From Planctomycetaceae bacterium (GTDB lineage: Bacteria; Planctomycetota; Planctomycetia; Pirellulales; Pirellulaceae), in contig PBTE01000093.1 in assembly GCA_002726515.1 (NCBI GenBank), positions 1 to 43,066 on the forward strand: a DNA stretch of 43,066 nucleotides, read 5' to 3'. The notes below the pieces were generated by a model. That model was given only the letters and a program-made list of their open reading frames with translations. It was not told where the DNA came from and did no database searches. Both the position numbers and the translations under genes were made by a program. Shown piece by piece: positions 1 through 9,099 of this stretch; the stretch's first letter is position 1, and each line of letters starts with the position of its first letter.

Positions 1-1615
1 TGTCGTAGGGCGGTTGAATGGTACTTGGGAGACGGTTTCCATCCAGTCCGAGCGCCAGGCATTAAGGGAAAGAATCGCGGATGTGCAGGCAACGACGACT
101 CCGTCCCAAGTCGCTGGGGAAACGGAGTTGCCGGAGACTCCACCTGACAGCGTCGAGGAGGTGGAACCGAATGACCTTTTTGCGCAAGCCATGGCTTTGG
201 AACTGCCAGCCCTCGTGCACGGAAAAATCTTTGCGCCCGGGGAAGACGTAAAACCGGACCTGGATTTTTACAGGTTTTCGGCGAAATCCGGTGAGCGACT
301 TCTATTTGAAATACGAGCGGCTGACAAGGAGTCATTGCTTGATTCCCATCTCGAAGTGCTTCGCGAAGATGGAAGTCGCATTGAGCGGGTGTTTTTGCAG
401 GCGGTGCGAGACTCTTACTATACGTTCATTGCGATAAATTCTGACGCCGTCGATGGCCAACGTCTCCACAATTGGGAGGAAATGGAATTGAACGAATTGC
501 TCTATGCCAAGGGCGAGGTCTGTAAGCTGTGGCTTTATCCCAACGGGCCTGATGCGGGTTTTACGATGTATCCTGGCGAAGGCAAACGTTTTACTTACTT
601 TGACACCTCTGCGATTACGCATGCATTAAACGAAACCTGCTTCATTGTTGAACCACATCCTCCAGGTGCGGAACTTGTGCCGACCGGGCTGCCTGTTTTT
701 CCGATCTATTTTGAAAACGACGACGATGCCATGCGGGAACTGGGTAGCGATTCACGACTTTATTTCACTGCTCCCCAAAGTGGCAACTATGTCGTGCGCG
801 TGACCGATGTACGAGGATTCGGAGGTCATCAGTATCACTACGACCTGACGGTGAGACATCCCCAACCGGACTTTGAAGTGACCGTGGAGATGGACGAACA
901 ATCGATAAGTGCAGGAGGTGCCGGAGAGTTTACGCTGCGAGCGAAGCGGGTGGACGGGTTCGAAGGAGAAATTCACGTCGATGTGAGGGAACTGCCAGCA
1001 GGCTTCTTTGCTTCTGCTCCGATTGCGATTCAGGAGGGGCAAACCTTTGCCCGGGGAGTGATCCGGGCTGTCAGCAGCGCTGTTTCGCCGTCTGCCGATG
1101 ATTGCAGTCGAATTTCTGTGACCGCAGTGGCCACGATTAAAAACCAGACCGTGGAGAAACGACTTGCGGCGTTTGAGCGGCTGGAACTCGTCAAAACCCC
1201 CGAGGTGCTCATCCGGGTTGTTTCGAACGGTTCTTCCCCGGATTTTAAGTCTGACGACCTGCCGACGGAACTTTTTATCGCCCCCGGTGAAACCATCAGT
1301 GCACGGGTTATTGTTCAGCGTCACGACATGGAAAATGTGGTCTTATTCGGCAGAGACGATTCCGGGCGGAATCTGCCACACGGAGTCCATGTCGACAATG
1401 TCGGGCTGAATGGTCTGATGATTCGTGCTAATGAAAACGAACGCGAATTCTTTCTCACAGCTGCCAAATGGATTCCCGAAACGACGCGCATGTTTCATCT
1501 CAAAGCAAATAAGGACAAGAGATCGGGCATTGACCGGGAGGAAGCCTGCTGGCCTGTGATCCTGCACGTTCGCAAGCCGGTTTTGGCGGACAACCAGTCA
1601 GCCAAGACGCCCTGA
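1..1615 (+). CDS. PPC-domain protein, 5' end outside window
   Basis: The reading frame is open from the first bases of the window, so the true start lies upstream; a TTG at 14 is only an internal codon. The visible 530-odd residues contain an acidic, proline-rich linker, then an EVEPNDLFAQA segment and a 'DLDFYRFSAKSGERLLFEI' strand pattern at about residues 50-105. This is the classic opening of a pre-peptidase C-terminal (PPC) domain. The closing half appears at about 245-280 (LYFTAPQSGNYVVRV). The rest is beta-rich with no catalytic motif. PPC domains are secreted or surface beta-sandwiches, and planctomycetes carry many in large exported proteins, so an extracytoplasmic location is inferred. 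The missing N-terminus could hold an enzymatic or cytochrome domain. The gene converges on the kinase gene across 217 bp in which I see no strong terminator. Confidence 0.8.
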   Translation, partial: VVGRLNGTWETVSIQSERQALRERIADVQATTTPSQVAGETELPETPPDSVEEVEPNDLFAQAMALELPALVHGKIFAPGEDVKPDLDFYRFSAKSGERLLFEIRAADKESLLDSHLEVLREDGSRIERVFLQAVRDSYYTFIAINSDAVDGQRLHNWEEMELNELLYAKGEVCKLWLYPNGPDAGFTMYPGEGKRFTYFDTSAITHALNETCFIVEPHPPGAELVPTGLPVFPIYFENDDDAMRELGSDSRLYFTAPQSGNYVVRVTDVRGFGGHQYHYDLTVRHPQPDFEVTVEMDEQSISAGGAGEFTLRAKRVDGFEGEIHVDVRELPAGFFASAPIAIQEGQTFARGVIRAVSSAVSPSADDCSRISVTAVATIKNQTVEKRLAAFERLELVKTPEVLIRVVSNGSSPDFKSDDLPTELFIAPGETISARVIVQRHDMENVVLFGRDDSGRNLPHGVHVDNVGLNGLMIRANENEREFFLTAAKWIPETTRMFHLKANKDKRSGIDREEACWPVILHVRKPVLADNQSAKTP

Positions 1616-1832
1616 CGCGACCACGCGGGTGGACTGCCGGGGAAAAGAGACAGGTTCGTGGAAAGAATGCGTAGCCGGGCAGTCTGATAAAATCGGGCAC
1701 CTGTCTGGCGTCCAGCCTGGCAGTAAATCTGAAACCGACGACCACTTCCCCTGTTGACCGGTCCTTCAGTCCCACGGGCAATTTTATAAGGAGTCGTCTG
1801 CCGGGAAAACTTCGGTAGTGTTCACCAGGGAA

Positions 1833-2780
1833 CTATACGAATTCTTCGCCGGACCATGATTCCAGCTCGTTGCAATGTCCCTCCAGGTTTTCGATTTCCA
1901 GGCTGATGAGCTGCCCGATGAGTTGGTGGGTGCTTTGCGGCCGCCGAAGCGGGTCTTTTCGAAGCATGTTGTGTACCAGGCGGGTGATAGCCAACGGTAC
2001 GTGGGGCACAAGTCGTCTGAGTTGTGGTGGTGGCTGCTGTCGATGTGCTTCGATGAGTCCTGCTGCCGATTTGGCTTCAAAAGGCCGGGAACCTGTAAGA
2101 CATTCAAACAAGGTGACTCCCAGACTGTAAATGTCGCTTCGTTGGTCAGTTGCCAACCTGGAGGAAAACCGTTCAGGTGCCACGTAATGGAAGGATCCCG
2201 CGAAGGGCCTTTCAACCGCTGAAGAGGACTCACCCGTGCTGGATGCAAAACCGAGATCAATCAACGTCACGTGTCCAACGGACGACAACAGAATGTTACC
2301 CGGCTTCACATCGTTGTGAATCCAGCCTGCTTGATGCAGGGCTTGCAGGGCTTCAGCGGCCTGTCTGGTGGTCCACAAGATTTGGGCCAGATTCAACTGT
2401 TGTTTTCCGGACAGGGGTTGCTCAAGTGGGACCGCTTCCAAGCGTGGAAACACTACAAAATAAGGTGGCTCGTGAATTTGGCTTGCCAACGCTGAAATAA
2501 GATTCGGATGGGATACAGTGCTCGCAATCAACGCTTCGCGTTGAAGTAGTTTTACTACTCGCGAATCATTTTCATAAGCAGGTTTCAGAACCTTGACCAC
2601 ATAATCGAGTGGCCATTCTGCGGGGCACGTTGCCGGACGGGCAAGGTATGTGTTTGTGAGTGGTCCTTCGACCAGTAAATGTTCACAGCACCAGGAACCA
2701 AGCACCTTGGTTTGTGGTGCCGGCTGGTCAGCGCGTACTGGGCGCGAGGAGGCAAATTGGACGCTGGGAATCTGGGCCAT
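1833..2780 (-). CDS. Hanks-type serine/threonine protein kinase
   Basis: Phosphorylates Ser/Thr on unknown proteins. It is a stand-alone kinase domain of about 315 residues without a membrane segment, so probably cytoplasmic. Visible motifs: beta3 lysine in VVKVLK (about residue 63), catalytic loop HNDVKPGN (about 155-162), metal-binding DLG (about 175), APE (about 201) and the DIYSLGVTLFE helix. The glycine-rich loop is degenerate, and HND replaces HRD, making it a non-RD kinase that should not need activation-loop phosphorylation in the usual way. The catalytic Asp and Lys are intact, so activity is expected. A GTG directly precedes the chosen ATG, and either could be the start. No cognate phosphatase or FHA partner is adjacent. 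Confidence 0.9.
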   Translation of the reverse strand: MAQIPSVQFASSRPVRADQPAPQTKVLGSWCCEHLLVEGPLTNTYLARPATCPAEWPLDYVVKVLKPAYENDSRVVKLLQREALIASTVSHPNLISALASQIHEPPYFVVFPRLEAVPLEQPLSGKQQLNLAQILWTTRQAAEALQALHQAGWIHNDVKPGNILLSSVGHVTLIDLGFASSTGESSSAVERPFAGSFHYVAPERFSSRLATDQRSDIYSLGVTLFECLTGSRPFEAKSAAGLIEAHRQQPPPQLRRLVPHVPLAITRLVHNMLRKDPLRRPQSTHQLIGQLISLEIENLEGHCNELESWSGEEFV

Positions 2781-3529
2781 CACGACTGGCGAAAGGACAC
2801 AGGTGTGCCGGAGAACTGAAGCGGGGAATAGCGGGTGGGAAAGGGTTGACCGTTATAGATTTCATCGTCCTTCAGGCAATGAAAGTTGAATGTTCGGTCC
2901 CCTGACCGATACCTCTTGGGGCGACTGTGGCTCGTTTGCGGCCTCGCAAAGGACTCACCGGGGTTCGTGTTTGCCGGTTTGCGGCCGTCAGCCAACGTCG
3001 GTCGAACTCAAGTTATGCTCTGAAAATCACTGTAATTCTAGTCTGGTTCCAGATTTTGACAGGTGCCAAACGGAGCAATTTGACATCGAAACGCCACGCC
3101 GGTCGGGTTGGAGAATCAACAATTATTGGAACCGACGGATGTGAGACGGTCATTCGAGTGTTTACCGGAGAACCAGTCCGGGGACCGACGCTAGCATTCC
3201 GGGCCCACTCAAAACCGACGTGTTGGTCAGGGCTGGTTTTAAAACCTGTCGAACGGGTGTCGTGAACGCCCTTGAATTCCCCAGTCTGTGGGGTCGAAAT
3301 GACCCCATGTGAAGTAGCGAATGATCCGGCCTTCGTGGTACAGTGTGCCCTTCTAACCGACACCCTCCATGGGAAGCAAAGACTCAATTTTACCAACGGA
3401 GATGGATTGCGGAGAAACAGAAAAGAAGAGCGAGGAGCAAGAAGGTATTCCTCTCCACGGCCTTGTTCTGGCATCTCTGCACTGCGGCCAGGATTCTGCT
3501 CAACGCTTTAGTCCTGCGTTAGTGAAACT
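2781..3529. other. Intergenic region without a supported gene
   Basis: About 750 bp between the divergent kinase and exporter genes. Short open frames exist on both strands, but none shows a recognisable motif, signal peptide or convincing ribosome-binding site. It presumably holds both promoters; I could not pick a convincing -35/-10 pair. Confidence 0.5.
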
Positions 3530-5842
3530 ATGTGGAATTCATTCTATCGCAGCTTGGCGCCCTACATCCTGGTGACGAGCCTCGTTGCGTTGCCTTTTCT
3601 CGTCTTCGGTGCCTATTCTGCAATACAGAGCAACGAGAACGTGGTGACAGACTGGTTACCACCCCACTTTGCTGAAACTCGAGATTTGAAGTGGTTTATC
3701 GGGCGATTTGGTACGACCGAGATGCTGGCAGTCAGTTGGCAGGGATGCACGTTGGAGGATCCACGTGTTGCAAAACTCGCGGAATCGATGCGGAAATTGA
3801 AAGTAGAGACTGCCAGTGGTGAGGCCGACCTGTTCCGCGAAGTGTTCACTGGTACGGAAGTTTTGGAAACGCTCACCTCTGCGCCGTTCAATTTAAAGGA
3901 ACGGCGAGCTTTGTTGCGGCTTCGCGGCTGGCTGGTTGGTTCCGATGGGAAGTTGACTTGTGTCGTGGCGAGGCTTTCCCGGTCCGCTGGAAGGCTCCGA
4001 CATCATGCTATTGATATGGTCTACGAACTGGCCAAGTCCGAGTGCGGCATCGCGCGGGAAGAACTTCGTGTTGCCGGACCATCGACGGATTCTGTGGCGA
4101 TTGATCGCACCAGTCTCGAGACCATTGAGACCTTGAATGTCTTGTGTTGGAGTGTCTGCTTGCTGATGGCTTCGCTTTCGTTTGGCAGTTTGCGAGTCGG
4201 AGGGATGGTTTTTGTTGTCGCTCTGGTTTGCCAATTCCTTAGTTTGTCGATCGTTTATTACACTGGTACGACGATGAATTCCATCCTGATGATGGTGGGT
4301 TCTTTGGTTTTTGTGCTCTCGGTTTCTGCATCGGTGCACCTGGTGAACTATTACCGGGATGCGATTGCCAGTACGGGGATGGATGGTGCACCTGTCGAAG
4401 CTGTTCGCCTGGGTTGGGTTCCCTGCTGGCTTGCGGCGGGCACCACGTCGATCGGGATGGCGTCGCTGATGGTCAGTCGCATCAAGCCTATTTTCACGTT
4501 TGGTGAGTACGCGGCCATTGGTGTGTTGGCTGGCTTGGTATTTTTGATGATGGTCCTGCCTTCCTGGTTGACATTGCGGCCCATGGTGGCATGGAGCAAT
4601 CGTTCTGAACGGGTGAGTCAGCAAACCTTTGAAGAAGATGGCCGGTGGAGTCGGTGGGCCAAGGTGGTCATGTGGCTTCACGGACCCATTGTGATTCTTG
4701 GCGTCGGGTTTCTCGTGTTTGCCGGTTTCGGAGTTTCGCGATTGAAAACCACGGTGAATTTGCACGACATGTTCCGCCACGATGCGCAGGTGATCAAGGA
4801 CTACAACTGGATGCAGGAGAACATTGGACCGATGGTGCCGGTGGAGGTAGTGATCCACATTCCGAATGCGAATGAGGCTCGTATGCTTGATCGCATGCGA
4901 CTGGTGGAAGAAATTCGTCGGGAAGTGGCCAAAGTCGAAGAGGTGGGTGGGACCATCACCGCTGCCACATTCGGTCCCAAGGTTTCCTACGGAGGAAGTG
5001 TGCTGGATGTGGTGCGTCGTACAGTCGCCAATCGCAAGCTTGAGAAACACCGCGAGGAGTTCAAAGACAACAAATTTCTGTACGACGACGGGGATGAGGA
5101 GCTGTGGCGGATCAGCGTGCGTGTGAAGGCGCAGACCCGGATCGATTACGGCCTGTTTCTGGACGATCTGGAGGCCACTTTGAAACCGGTCATTGAAAAG
5201 CACGAACAAGCGAGTCGTGGAATCACGGGGGTGCAAGCGACGCTTTGTGGCGGGGTTCCACTTGTCAATAAAGCCCAAAAGCAGTTGCTTGAAGATTTGA
5301 TATGGAGTTTTTGCACGGCGTTTGTGCTGGTCGGTATTGCCATGGTTATTGTGTTACGAGACTTGGTCGGTGGACTGCTGTCAATGCTTCCCAACGTGAT
5401 TCCCGCAATTTTTGTTTTTGGTTTCATGGGCTGGGCAGATATCGTGATTGATATTGGTGCGATGATGACCGCGAGTGCCGCCCTGGGGATTGCGGTCGAT
5501 GACACGTTGCACTTTGTCGTATGGTTCCGGCGGGCGCTGGAATGCGGACTCAGTCGTCGACAAGCGGTGCTCAGTGCATTTCAACGTTGCGGGAACGCAA
5601 TGATTCAGACTTCGGTGATTTGTGGTTTCGGTTTGCTCGTCTACTCACTCAGTCCTTTCGTGCCTATTTCCCGTTTCGGCTGGATCATGTGCCTGATGTT
5701 GTTTACGGCCTTGCTCGGGGACCTGATTTTTTTACCGGCTCTTCTAGCCGGCCCTTTAGGCCGTTTCTTCGAATTGAAGACCAAGGATCCGGTTTCCCGT
5801 GACGCAATACAGGTTGCGCCGGCGAACACTCCGGCCAGTTAG
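3530..5842 (+). CDS. RND-superfamily (MMPL/HAE3-type) transporter
   Basis: A 770-residue inner-membrane protein predicted to export lipids or other hydrophobic compounds using the proton gradient; the substrate is unknown. The layout is the duplicated RND plan. It has one N-terminal membrane segment (about 10-30), a periplasmic loop to about 205, a block of five segments that includes an SVSASVHLVNYYRD motif, a second periplasmic loop (about 400-580), and a final membrane block with GIAVDDTLHF near residue 655. That last motif, with its charged pair in a membrane helix, is a hallmark of MMPL proteins. The length is typical of single-gene family members. It is followed after 31 bp by a sugar kinase gene, suggesting co-transcription, although an RND exporter and a sugar kinase have no obvious biochemical link. 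Confidence 0.88.
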   Translation: MWNSFYRSLAPYILVTSLVALPFLVFGAYSAIQSNENVVTDWLPPHFAETRDLKWFIGRFGTTEMLAVSWQGCTLEDPRVAKLAESMRKLKVETASGEADLFREVFTGTEVLETLTSAPFNLKERRALLRLRGWLVGSDGKLTCVVARLSRSAGRLRHHAIDMVYELAKSECGIAREELRVAGPSTDSVAIDRTSLETIETLNVLCWSVCLLMASLSFGSLRVGGMVFVVALVCQFLSLSIVYYTGTTMNSILMMVGSLVFVLSVSASVHLVNYYRDAIASTGMDGAPVEAVRLGWVPCWLAAGTTSIGMASLMVSRIKPIFTFGEYAAIGVLAGLVFLMMVLPSWLTLRPMVAWSNRSERVSQQTFEEDGRWSRWAKVVMWLHGPIVILGVGFLVFAGFGVSRLKTTVNLHDMFRHDAQVIKDYNWMQENIGPMVPVEVVIHIPNANEARMLDRMRLVEEIRREVAKVEEVGGTITAATFGPKVSYGGSVLDVVRRTVANRKLEKHREEFKDNKFLYDDGDEELWRISVRVKAQTRIDYGLFLDDLEATLKPVIEKHEQASRGITGVQATLCGGVPLVNKAQKQLLEDLIWSFCTAFVLVGIAMVIVLRDLVGGLLSMLPNVIPAIFVFGFMGWADIVIDIGAMMTASAALGIAVDDTLHFVVWFRRALECGLSRRQAVLSAFQRCGNAMIQTSVICGFGLLVYSLSPFVPISRFGWIMCLMLFTALLGDLIFLPALLAGPLGRFFELKTKDPVSRDAIQVAPANTPAS

Positions 5843-5873
5843 CTGGTTTCGACTCACATTTTCCCAGGTGGCA

Positions 5874-7361
5874 ATGGCGATGGCAGTTCGAGACGCACGG
5901 TTTCTAGGGGCAGACCTGAGTACCACTGCACTTTCGGTAGGTGTGCGATCGGAAGCGGGTGAGGAAGATTTTGTTTCCGTTCCCGTGGCAGGTCAAACCA
6001 CCTGGCAGCAGCAACCCGGTTTTGATCTTGAGTACCTGCCTCAGATGATTTTGAGCGCTCTTGAAAAATTTGCTTTTCGAGATTGGAAATTCGGGATCCC
6101 GGGCTCCCTGTCGTTTTCCGTACGGCAGCACGACATGGTTCTGATGGATGCGGACCGAATGCCATTGATTCCCGCAATTTCCTGGGAATGTCACGTGGCG
6201 GAAGCCGAAGTTCTCGAATTGGAAGAACTGGGAGTCGATCGAATCGTAGGCCCGATTGCGCCCCGCTTTATTCTTCCGAAGCTCATCTGGGCGCTGCGTC
6301 AGGATCCCGGGCTGGTTACAAGGCTCGCCGCGGTCGCCGCGACGGGAGACTACGTGGGAGCGATGTTGACCGGCAATTTGCGTCTGAGTGCATCCGATGC
6401 CCTGAGTAACGCGTTACTGGTTCAGTCGACAAAACAACTGGCTCGTGAAGCAATCGACAATACATTCGCATCAGCCAACTGGTTCCCGGAAGTGATTCCC
6501 AGTGGGGCGGTTGTCGGACAAGTACTGCCCCCAGGTGACCGCGCGTCTTCGTGGCACCAGGTTTGCAAGCTTTTACAGGGTTGGACCGTCGGTTCCAGTC
6601 TGGGAGATAATCATGCCAGCGCCGTGGGATGCGGTTTGGCGGATGAACAAACGATTGTTATCTCAGGAGGGAGTAGTGGCACGGTGGTACGGGTATGTCA
6701 ACCTGCTTCCAAACTCGCTGGCAAGGCGAATTGCTTTGAATTTTATGATGACCGATTGCTTCTGATGATGCTGCCCGACTGTGCGATTTGGTATGCACGT
6801 TTTCTACAACGCAATGAGCAATTACCCACCGAACACGACATTTTGAATCAGTCGGTGCTGGACTCTGATTTTTCGCAGATTTGCCGAGTTCGACAGGAGG
6901 CGAGTCAGGGGAACTGGACCGAAATTTATCCTCCGGGTTTCGATGACTTGCCTTGGCCCAGCCAAGTGGCCAGTACGCAGTTTTCGATTGCGTTGGAGTT
7001 AGTGAAGCTGGTGCAGGAAATGTTGATGGAGGTACAGGATGTCGAATGGGGTTCCACGCGAGTCGTACTTACCGGAGGGTTGTGCCAGTCGCCTTTCATA
7101 CGGGCTGTTCTACAATCGGGATTGAAGCAACTGGCGCCTTCGGTTTCGGTTTGTGTGAGCGCACGGTCCGACCGACTCGCCTTTCAATCTGCAACCTATG
7201 GTGCTCTGATCAACAGTATGCTGCTGGGTGACTATGCGCATTTGCGCGAAACCAGCGAGCGTCTTTGTCCTCAGCGTGACTGTGAAACACTTCCGGCTGA
7301 TCAAGCGGCAATCCTGCAGGTATTGATCGGACAGCATCTGTCTGGTAGCACTGTGGAATGA
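5874..7361 (+). CDS. FGGY-family carbohydrate kinase
   Basis: A 495-residue ATP-dependent sugar kinase of the xylulokinase/glycerokinase superfamily; the substrate cannot be read from sequence. The N-terminal phosphate-1 loop is GADLSTTAL with the conserved Asp. The catalytic-base Asp is in SSLGDNHASAVG near residue 245, the phosphate-2 segment is SGGSSGTVV, and the adenosine motif LTGGLCQSPF lies near residue 400. Upstream in-frame codons overlap the exporter gene, but ATG 5874 has an AGGTGG ribosome-binding site at suitable spacing, so I chose it; ATG 5880 is an alternative. Its TGA stop overlaps the ATG of the following binding-protein gene (ATGA), which points to translational coupling and a shared role in uptake and phosphorylation of one sugar. 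Confidence 0.85.
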   Translation: MAMAVRDARFLGADLSTTALSVGVRSEAGEEDFVSVPVAGQTTWQQQPGFDLEYLPQMILSALEKFAFRDWKFGIPGSLSFSVRQHDMVLMDADRMPLIPAISWECHVAEAEVLELEELGVDRIVGPIAPRFILPKLIWALRQDPGLVTRLAAVAATGDYVGAMLTGNLRLSASDALSNALLVQSTKQLAREAIDNTFASANWFPEVIPSGAVVGQVLPPGDRASSWHQVCKLLQGWTVGSSLGDNHASAVGCGLADEQTIVISGGSSGTVVRVCQPASKLAGKANCFEFYDDRLLLMMLPDCAIWYARFLQRNEQLPTEHDILNQSVLDSDFSQICRVRQEASQGNWTEIYPPGFDDLPWPSQVASTQFSIALELVKLVQEMLMEVQDVEWGSTRVVLTGGLCQSPFIRAVLQSGLKQLAPSVSVCVSARSDRLAFQSATYGALINSMLLGDYAHLRETSERLCPQRDCETLPADQAAILQVLIGQHLSGSTVE

Positions 7362-8818
7362 ACGCAAGATTGCAATGGAATTTGTGGTGGCTCGTGGCCT
7401 GCACTGTCTGTGTCGGTTGCCAACCAGCCTCTCCCACATCTACGGTGGAGATCCCCGTTCGGTCGAACACGCCGCCGGTTGCTCTGCGTTTGCTTGTGGT
7501 CGACGATCCACCACTGGCTGCCACGATCGAAAGCGAATATAACGCGCGCGCCATTGGTGGTGTGAACGTGGGCCAGACCTCGTCCGCTAAACTGCTGGCA
7601 AGGTTGAGGAAGAACAAGTCGTGTGACGCGGATGCGATCATTTATCCGGCCTGGTTGCTTGGAGAGCTTGTTGAAAAGGATGTGATTGTTGCCCTGCCCG
7701 ATCACGTCCTGGAAGATCCTCAGATTAACCTGCCCGATTGGTTTTCCGTATTGCGTTTACGAGGAACCACCTGGGGCTCAAGGACCTATGCCCTTAGTTT
7801 TGGTTCTCCCTCTTTGGTGTTGTTCTATCGCAAAGATATCCTGGAGCAGGCCGGCCTGGAACCACCGCGCACGTGGGACGAGTATCAGTCCCTTATCGAA
7901 CAGCTGCGAACCGCCGCTCACGACAATCCGGCAGGGGTCGCGGATTCTCAATGGGTTGCATCGGCCGAGCCTTTAGGGCCTGGTTGGGCTTGCCAGGTGT
8001 TAATGGCACGTGCCGCGCCAATGGCGAAGCATCCCAACAACTATTCCACGTTCTTTCACTACAAGACGATGGAGCCTTTGATCAATAGCGAGCCCTTTGT
8101 CCTCGCTCTGAAACAACTTGCGGCCGCTGCCCGGGTAGGGCCGGCAACTGCGGTTGAACTGACGCCTCACGACGTCCGCAGAATGCTGCTTAAGGGGCAG
8201 TGTGCCATCGGACTCACTTGGCCTGTCGCCAGGCAGCTGGAAGCCGGTGACGCGGGCCAGCTGCAGTATTCGGAAATCTCGTTTGCCGAACTACCGGGCA
8301 GTACCACGGTCTTTCACCGTCAAGACCAGCAGTGGCAGGAGCGGGATGCCCCGGAGTCCTTCCGGGTTCCCTTGTTGGGTGTTGCAGGACGGTTGATATC
8401 AGTCACTGTCGAGTCGGGTCGGTCGGCTGCCAGTTTCCGACTGGCGGGCCGGTTAACGGGTCAAGAGTTGGGTACCATTCTGGCCCCTGCCAGTCAGGCC
8501 ACCGGTCCTTTTCGTCAATCTCAGCTGCCTGCCAGGGCCTGGTTTCCGCCGGGTGTTACGCCGGATCAACTGCGCCAGTACACGGAGATCTTGCAGACGA
8601 GAGAGTCACGCAAGTCATGGCTCACCTCCTTGCGAATACCGGGTCGTGAGCGTTACATGGCCGAGTTGGACCGAGCCGTCTATCGTGTATTACAGGGTGA
8701 AATGGAGGCTCAGCAGGCGCTGGATGCAACTGCCGCAGCGTGGAGGAAAATCACGGAAAAACTGGGGACCGATCAGCAGGCGGAGGCCTATCGGCATAGT
8801 TTGGGGCTGGGTTTTTAA
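7358..8818 (+). CDS. Family 1 extracellular solute (sugar)-binding lipoprotein
   Basis: A 486-residue protein with a short hydrophobic N-terminus ending in a lipobox (VCVGC, Cys about 21), so it should be a lipid-anchored periplasmic protein. The fold signature of family 1 binding proteins is visible: the segment ALSFGSPSLVLFYRKDIL followed by a Gly-Leu-Pro-Pro-type 'AGLEPPRTWDEYQSLIEQL' helix, which in this family caps the ligand site. Such proteins deliver sugars to ABC permeases. Here no permease or ATPase gene is adjacent; the gene is instead coupled by a 4-bp overlap to an FGGY kinase. Either the permease is encoded elsewhere or the protein acts as a sensor or ligand carrier; that choice is inference. 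Confidence 0.85.
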   Translation: MNARLQWNLWWLVACTVCVGCQPASPTSTVEIPVRSNTPPVALRLLVVDDPPLAATIESEYNARAIGGVNVGQTSSAKLLARLRKNKSCDADAIIYPAWLLGELVEKDVIVALPDHVLEDPQINLPDWFSVLRLRGTTWGSRTYALSFGSPSLVLFYRKDILEQAGLEPPRTWDEYQSLIEQLRTAAHDNPAGVADSQWVASAEPLGPGWACQVLMARAAPMAKHPNNYSTFFHYKTMEPLINSEPFVLALKQLAAAARVGPATAVELTPHDVRRMLLKGQCAIGLTWPVARQLEAGDAGQLQYSEISFAELPGSTTVFHRQDQQWQERDAPESFRVPLLGVAGRLISVTVESGRSAASFRLAGRLTGQELGTILAPASQATGPFRQSQLPARAWFPPGVTPDQLRQYTEILQTRESRKSWLTSLRIPGRERYMAELDRAVYRVLQGEMEAQQALDATAAAWRKITEKLGTDQQAEAYRHSLGLGF

Positions 8819-8900
8819 AACGGAAGCCACGATTGCCGGTGACTTGACGGCAAGTGGGTCAATCAGCGAGCGGTCGTGCTGTGGGGAGGGTAGCATCGCC

Positions 8901-8929
8901 TGGACAGTCTTGCATGTCCCTTCTAAAAT
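8901..8929 (+). promoter_or_regulatory. Sigma70-like promoter of tRNA-Ala
   Basis: TGGACA (8901-8906) and TAAAAT (8924-8929) are separated by exactly 17 bp. Each differs from consensus by one base. The expected transcription start is a few bases before the tRNA 5' end at 8942. Confidence 0.65.
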
Positions 8930-8941
8930 GTCTTGCACCGC

Positions 8942-9014
8942 GGGGCGGTAGCTCAGTTGGGAGAGCGTAGCGTTCGCAATGCTAAGGTCGAGGGTTCAAA
9001 TCCCTTCCGCTCCA
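8942..9014 (+). tRNA. tRNA-Ala (anticodon CGC)
   Basis: A full 73-base cloverleaf. The acceptor stem is GGGGCGG/CCGCTCC, including the G3:U70 wobble pair that identifies alanine tRNAs. The D arm is GCTC...GAGC, and the anticodon stem TAGCG/TGCTA carries loop TTCGCAA, giving anticodon CGC (reads GCG). The T arm is GAGGG-TTCAAAT-CCCTT. The discriminator base is A and no CCA is encoded; a T-run follows directly. It sits alone between a plus-strand operon and a minus-strand gene. Confidence 0.97.
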
Positions 9015-9099
9015 CTTTTTCTAGAACCTGTCCGAATTGGACCGCAAATAACCGGCCGCTGGTCAGCAGTGCGGTTGGTTTCATTCGGCTCCAGGCAGG

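Noticed and set aside
3893-5278. 461-codon frame on the minus strand
   Set aside because: It is antisense to the RND exporter, His/Arg/Gln-rich, and has no motif; a shadow of biased codon use.
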